Source: Larix sibirica
Taxonomy: Eukaryota > Streptophyta > Pinopsida > Pinales > Pinaceae
Reading direction: 5' to 3'
Length of the DNA stretch: 24,679 bases
Assembly (NCBI GenBank): GCA_004151065.3
Contig: NWUY0300006216.1
Span: forward strand, 1-24,679
Shown: piece by piece, positions 20,625 to 24,679 of the stretch
Position numbering within the stretch: the stretch's first letter is position 1
Layout: each line of letters opens with the position of its first letter
Notes under the pieces: generated by a model
What the model was told of the DNA's origin: nothing
Databases searched by the model: none
The model's input: only the letters and a program-made list of their open reading frames with translations
Program-made: the position numbers and the translations under genes

Positions 20625-20672
20625 GCAAAAAATAGCTTATGAATAGTGGCAAAAAATGGCTTATGAATAGTG
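20625..20672. repeat. 24-bp tandem duplication in LTR2
   Basis: 20625-20648 and 20649-20672 are adjacent copies of GCAAAAAATGGCTTATGAAT plus AGTG, differing at one base. LTR1 has the motif once near 15277. Confidence 0.85.
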
Positions 20673-20710
20673 AGCTTATTTGATAGTAGATATGACAAAA
20701 TTGGAGCCCA

Positions 20711-20750
20711 TCTCCCCCACATCTAAGGATTGGCATGTCCTCATGCCAGT
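20711..20750 (-). other. Polypurine tract and adjacent hairpin, internal 2
   Basis: The minus strand carries GTGGGGGAGA abutting LTR2, with the hairpin at 20729-20750. The stem has one mismatched pair relative to the perfect copy in internal 1. Confidence 0.8.
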
Positions 20751-21571
20751 TGAGTGAGGAAATGAGATACTTGTATTTCAAATGAAACTTGGGCAATTTT
20801 ATACTCAATCATTTTTAACTTGAAGACCACCATTTACTTATGGTGTTTGCTTGAATAGACAACCATGATCTCATCCTTTTTAGATAACTTTCAACGATGA
20901 CTTATGAATGTTCATAATGCACTAGGTGAGATATGCTACTTTATTTTGTATTTGCATACCGGAATTACTTTGCTTTTATTTTATTCATGGTCTTGTGATA
21001 AAAGTATGAGTCTTATTGTGGATGGTATATTTGAAAATGGATGGTTTGATAATTAACGATGATGGTATTTCGTGAGTAGTGATGAATTGTATGGAGTGTG
21101 GTTGTCCATCATGTTTCCCAAATTTCTAGTGAATTAAAGAGTCTTATACTTTTTTTACCTCAAGTGTACCTTTGCTTTGAATTTTACTAGCATAATGAAA
21201 GAGGATGATGTAGACTTGATGCATGATGACTGGAGAAGATGAGGCATATCAAGGCTGAAAGCTGCTGGAGAAATATGAATCTGATCATCCACAAAATCAC
21301 CATCTCAGAATAATGAAATGATCTTCGATTTCATGTTGCAAAGGAGGAGATAATCTTACTGAATCTGATATGGAATGTTGTCTTTTGTGTAGCATAGAAT
21401 CTTGGAAATACTAAATAGGTGGCTACTAGAAAAGTTAAGATGCGAATACTTAGACTTTAGAAACTAATCAAATATGAGTAAAATGAAGTCTAGTTGCAAA
21501 TCTGGAATTGGAGGATGCATATGAGGTGATGGAATACTAAATAGCCTTTCCTTCCACCTCTATGTATTTCC

Positions 21572-21647
21572 GTAGCATTATGGAGTTCCTGTGACACTAT
21601 GGAGTTTTGATAACACAATGGGATTTTTGCAACGTAGTAGAGTTCCC
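21572..21647. repeat. 19-bp tandem repeat, four units, internal 2
   Basis: Units start at 21572, 21591, 21610 and 21629, with the same period and unit number as in internal 1. Confidence 0.8.
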
Positions 21648-21756
21648 GCGACCAGTGACACAAAAAGATACTTCTGCTGCAGAAACTAATGATAATGATG
21701 TAAATATGGAAATGTTATCAAACTTTATTGTTGCCAAGACTGGCACTGATGGACAC

Positions 21757-21793
21757 TCCCCCACATCGATATATTTGCATCTCCTCTTGCAAA
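21757..21793 (-). repeat. Second PPT-like site, internal 2
   Basis: GTGGGGGA on the minus strand is followed by a weaker TTTGCAT...TTGCAAA hairpin. It is the counterpart of 16376-16412, so the duplicated layout predates the chaining. Confidence 0.6.
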
Positions 21794-22559
21794 TGAATTA
21801 GGGAATATTTGATCCATTTTAATAGATCTAAGAGGACACTTGAAAATATGAAAATGAGCAAGGTTGTTGGATGATGAATGTCGATCAAATCCACTAAACT
21901 ATACCATGCTACAAGACTAATATTGATGTTGCCAATGATGAAAATCTAGACTTTGTTATTATAACCAAACTGAAAATGAAAGCTGGATACTAAATTAAAA
22001 CTAATATTCTACTGCCGTTTTCGATACCATAAACCATATAATTGTCACATATAAACCTTACTAGTACAATTCAATCTATGTGAATGGATTTAATTGGAGT
22101 CGAACATAGAAAAAATTATTGGATTACCGACCAATAATGCAAATCGTTAACCAATGCGAGATGACCCACCATTAATGTCAATGGGAATCAAGGTACAAAA
22201 GAACACTCTAGTTGGTGTGATTGAATGTGTTGGAGTCAAACACCTATAAAATCCATCAGTCAAGAAACATTGATGTATTCCATTGCTAATAGTAAGAGAA
22301 CCTTCCATTAAGGCAAGCAGGCCCCAAGGTATTTATAAACATCTCTAATTTCAATCCTAGATGATGTGATGCAATCAATAAGATGGGATTCGTCGGAAGG
22401 TGAGCCTTAAGGAATCTCATGTCCAATTGTGCTAATGAATTGGTTTTCACATATGGACCTATTTTTATCTTTACTATTTTGTTCATTTATTTACTTATTT
22501 ACACTATCCTACTTTACTCGGAAAATAAAATCTCTTTCAAGTGTAGGAATACTCCCAAT

Positions 22560-23180
22560 GGAGCCGTTTGGGTAACAAAATATCTAGTGCAATCATACCC
22601 AAATTTGAAAAGTGTACCTCAATGAATACCAGGATATGAGAGGCCAACTACACGTGCTAATAAATGTTGAAGGACGGTGTGGTATTGTGGCTTGATGACT
22701 GTTTGGAACCAAGTTTCGATGTAATATTTGTCTCCTTGAATTTCTTTGATTGTCATGCCATGAAATTATTTGGAAAGTGGGTCATCACATTATGTGATGC
22801 ACAAAGGATCTGGTGATAAACATGCCAAAAATTCTTCGATCTATGGCTCAAGTATCTACTTTTCGTTTGATGTGGTCCATGATCCTTTGATTTTTTCCAT
22901 CTGCTCACATAGACTATTAGGAGAAACTTGTAGATCCTCCTCTTGTAGAGTATGTTCATGGATCCCGAGTTCCTCTATTACTTCTTGGATTTCAGATTCA
23001 TCCCTAGTGAAAATTCTAGAGTGTGGAAAAGGACTTGAGGCAAACCTTGTAATATAATTTCCTCCTTTGCTTAACAAGTTCTTGAGCATATTTAGTTCTT
23101 CTGGATTATTTAGAGCTCTTGCTCACAAATGGAGTAGTAGATGGGGTTCTTATAGAACCATTTTTTTTTTGGTTTAAAAT
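22560..23180 (-). pseudogene. Gag-like coding remnant, internal 2
   Basis: This is the counterpart of the remnant at 17279-17917. After an A-run and ATGG, the sense strand gives ESEIQEVIEELGIHEHTLQE, EDLQVSPNSLCEQMEKIKGS and, in the same direction further on, CDDPLSK, IKEIQGDKYYIETWFQTVIK and PQYHTVLQHLL. Stops and frame changes break it. Its longest clean stretch is 22856-23089. I recognise no zinc knuckle or protease motif. Confidence 0.5.
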
Positions 23181-23563
23181 TTTTATTGAATAAATGGAAA
23201 TGAAACTAACTAAAAAAATAAAGTACACAAAACAAATTGCTAAACATAAAATGTATTCGAACACCTCACGCTACTAAGGTCCCACGATCACCAAGTTGAC
23301 TGTGAACATGAGAATCTTTTCATTTTCCAAGCATAAAAAATAAAACACATTGTACCAACATGACAAGGGCTCTGAGAAACCCACTAAAGTGGATGCGTTG
23401 AGCTATTACATCACATAAATTATGTGGTGAGGTCGTCTGTTCGTCTTATCATTTCTCCTACTCCAAGTCATAAATGTTGTCTTAATAAAAAATTATATAT
23501 ATGAACAAAAAGATAAAAATAAATAAAAAATCAACTACTAATACTCTAATCCATTTAGCATCT

Positions 23564-23580
23564 CCCCGACAACGACACCA
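23564..23580 (-). other. Primer-binding site, tRNA-Asp type, internal 2
   Basis: The minus strand reads TGGTGTCGTTGTCGGGG, 14 of 17 to the tRNA-Asp complement. All three changes are C to T on the sense strand. A 4-base spacer separates it from LTR3. Confidence 0.8.
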
Positions 23581-23584
23581 ATTT

Positions 23585-24656
23585 TTTTTATCAAGTTATA
23601 TGCATAATTTCCGAACATTAAATTATCGTCTAGGTGGTTCATAAACTTTGAGATGCAAGGACAGGAAATGTAGGATCAAAGCAAGATCTAAGATAAGAGA
23701 ATTGAAATTAAAGGCAAATGTGTTTAACCAAGCACTTCCAAGGATTAAAGCTAAGTTCTAAAGTCCTGTAACTAACTGCAATACAATTGACTTAATGACT
23801 TATCAATTTCTTATAGCTTAGTTAAACAGTTAAATTAAACACTCATACATAAATCGCAATACATAAATAAAAAACACGAGTAAAAGAAAGCAATAACAAG
23901 AATCTACATATGTCTACAAGAATCGATATATGTCTACGGGAATCTATATGCATGTGCAAAAACTTATATGTAAATACAAGAATCTATATGTGAATGTAGG
24001 AACCTTCTCAAGTATACATAAATCGCTGATGTAACAATCTTGTGTTTGCTTAAATGTATTTACCCAATTAATGATAGAATTTAAATATAGGGATTAAAAT
24101 GTAAATTTATCCTCGAAGTTAAGTTACTTGCTTTATGTATACTTTAATATTTATGAAAATTATGTATGAAAGCTACCAAACCAAACTGCATGAAAAGTAA
24201 ATCTTCATTCAACAGTTAATGCTCTCTTAGCGTGAATTTCATTCCCACAGTTTAGTTCACAATGTTTCACTTAGCGATCAAGTGTTCTTGTGAGCACAAA
24301 AGATAATTAATTCAATGACTAAGAATTTACATCCATTGTATAAGCTTAAATGAAACAAGCTACAAAAGATCCTTTACAAGAATTAAAACATAAAATAACA
24401 ATCTAGATTAAACCATCTAAGTATCCTTGCAAACCACTTAATTATATAACCACTAATTGAAACATCTAAAAATTGTATGCTCGAGCTGCTACAAAAGAAG
24501 TAAACCCATGATACCAAAGAGATGAAAATACTGAACAACAAAAGATCACAAGTGATATAGACAAACGTTCTGTGCACATGAGTAAAATAGAGTTAAAGTG
24601 ATTAATAAATAATACTAGAAATTACACCATGAACATATTTGTATACATGTAAACAA
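23585..24656 (-). repeat. LTR3, left portion only
   Basis: This is homologous to LTR2 from its first base, although the terminal TG is eroded. Homology to LTR1 and LTR2 stops near 24656 within CATGTAAACA. The last 20 or so bases of the window are unrelated, so another breakpoint or insertion starts here. Confidence 0.8.
23890..24029. repeat. 20-bp-period minisatellite in LTR3
   Basis: Seven units of exactly 20 bp start at 23890 and match the LTR1 array in register and order. Confidence 0.85.
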
Positions 24657-24679
24657 GGTATTTTTTAAGGATTCTAATA

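Larger units (their letters stand above)
18319..20710 (-). repeat. LTR2, complete (2,392 bp)
   Basis: On the + strand it begins TGTCTGTCAAATTAT after the primer-binding site spacer and ends GGAGCCCA next to the second polypurine tract. It serves as the 5' LTR of internal 1 and the 3' LTR of internal 2. Three private direct duplications (313, 38 and 24 bp) explain why it is longer than the others. It also provides the empty site for the insert in LTR1. Confidence 0.85.
20711..23584 (-). mobile_element. Internal region 2 of the LARD-like element
   Basis: This 2,874-bp region is homologous along its length to 15339-18318 and has the same ordered landmarks: polypurine tract, 19-bp repeats, second PPT-like site, gag-like remnant and primer-binding site. 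Two shared losses of coding capacity suggest the parent element was already non-autonomous. Confidence 0.8.
8280..24656 (-). mobile_element. Chained LARD-like Ty3/gypsy elements: LTR-int-LTR-int-LTR
   Basis: Three homologous LTRs alternate with two homologous internal regions, all in one orientation with sense on the minus strand. The repeat period is about 5.3 kb once the 5.2-kb insert in LTR1 is set aside. Each internal region has a tRNA-Asp primer-binding site next to the right-hand LTR and a polypurine tract next to the left-hand LTR, so the direction is certain. No protease, RT, integrase or RNase H is recognisable in either internal region. Substantial divergence between copies indicates age. 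The PPT and hairpin signature suggests the Athila/Tat side of Ty3/gypsy, which I infer from memory of that family. Confidence 0.85.

Noticed and set aside
8280-24656. Satellite DNA or a CRISPR-like array
   Set aside because: The long period is explained by LTRs and internal regions with PBS and PPT signals. The short arrays are degenerate minisatellites without spacers.

Overview
The window reads as repeat-rich nuclear DNA from a large plant genome, probably a gymnosperm such as a conifer. The plant call rests on a plant-type LINE (reverse transcriptase, then zf-RVT, then RNase H) and on long-terminal-repeat (LTR) elements primed by tRNA-Asp with the plant Ty3/gypsy polypurine-tract signature. 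The gymnosperm call is weaker: it rests on old, diverged, nested elements in AT-rich DNA. I see no intact host gene, tRNA, rRNA or CRISPR. Every long coding trace is broken by stops and frameshifts.

Left part (1-8280). A degraded LINE, cut by the window edge, runs on the + strand to about 2338. It is followed by a broken unrecognised reading frame (2360-3790), a very AT-rich stretch, and a second separate RNase H relic (about 4089-4470). A 34-bp inverted repeat with a 138-bp loop lies at 5096-5301. Between 5302 and 8280 I see no gene.

Right part (about 8280-24656). This is one structure: LTR, internal, LTR, internal, LTR, with all parts in the same orientation and sense on the minus strand. 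LTR1 is about 8280-9539 plus 14760-15338, internal 1 is 15339-18318, LTR2 is 18319-20710, internal 2 is 20711-23584, and LTR3 starts at 23585. The borders are set by TG...CA ends, a tRNA-Asp primer-binding site, and a polypurine tract with its GAGGACA-loop hairpin. Each internal region is only about 2.9 kb. Each holds a gag-like remnant after the primer-binding site and no protease, reverse transcriptase or integrase that I can recognise. These are therefore non-autonomous (LARD-like) elements, probably chained by unequal recombination between LTRs.

Nested insert (9540-14754). LTR1 is split by a 5,215-bp insert that begins TGTTAG, ends CTAACA and is flanked by a 5-bp TTGGG target duplication. 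LTR2 shows the empty site. The insert carries a minus-strand coding relic of about 1,095 codons, with a strong Kozak context, an upstream TATA box, a Ser/Thr/Pro-rich linker and a coiled coil. Upstream of it lie three degenerate copies of a promoter-side repeat. I could not find direct LTRs in the insert. Its class is unresolved, and it is the most interesting item in the window.
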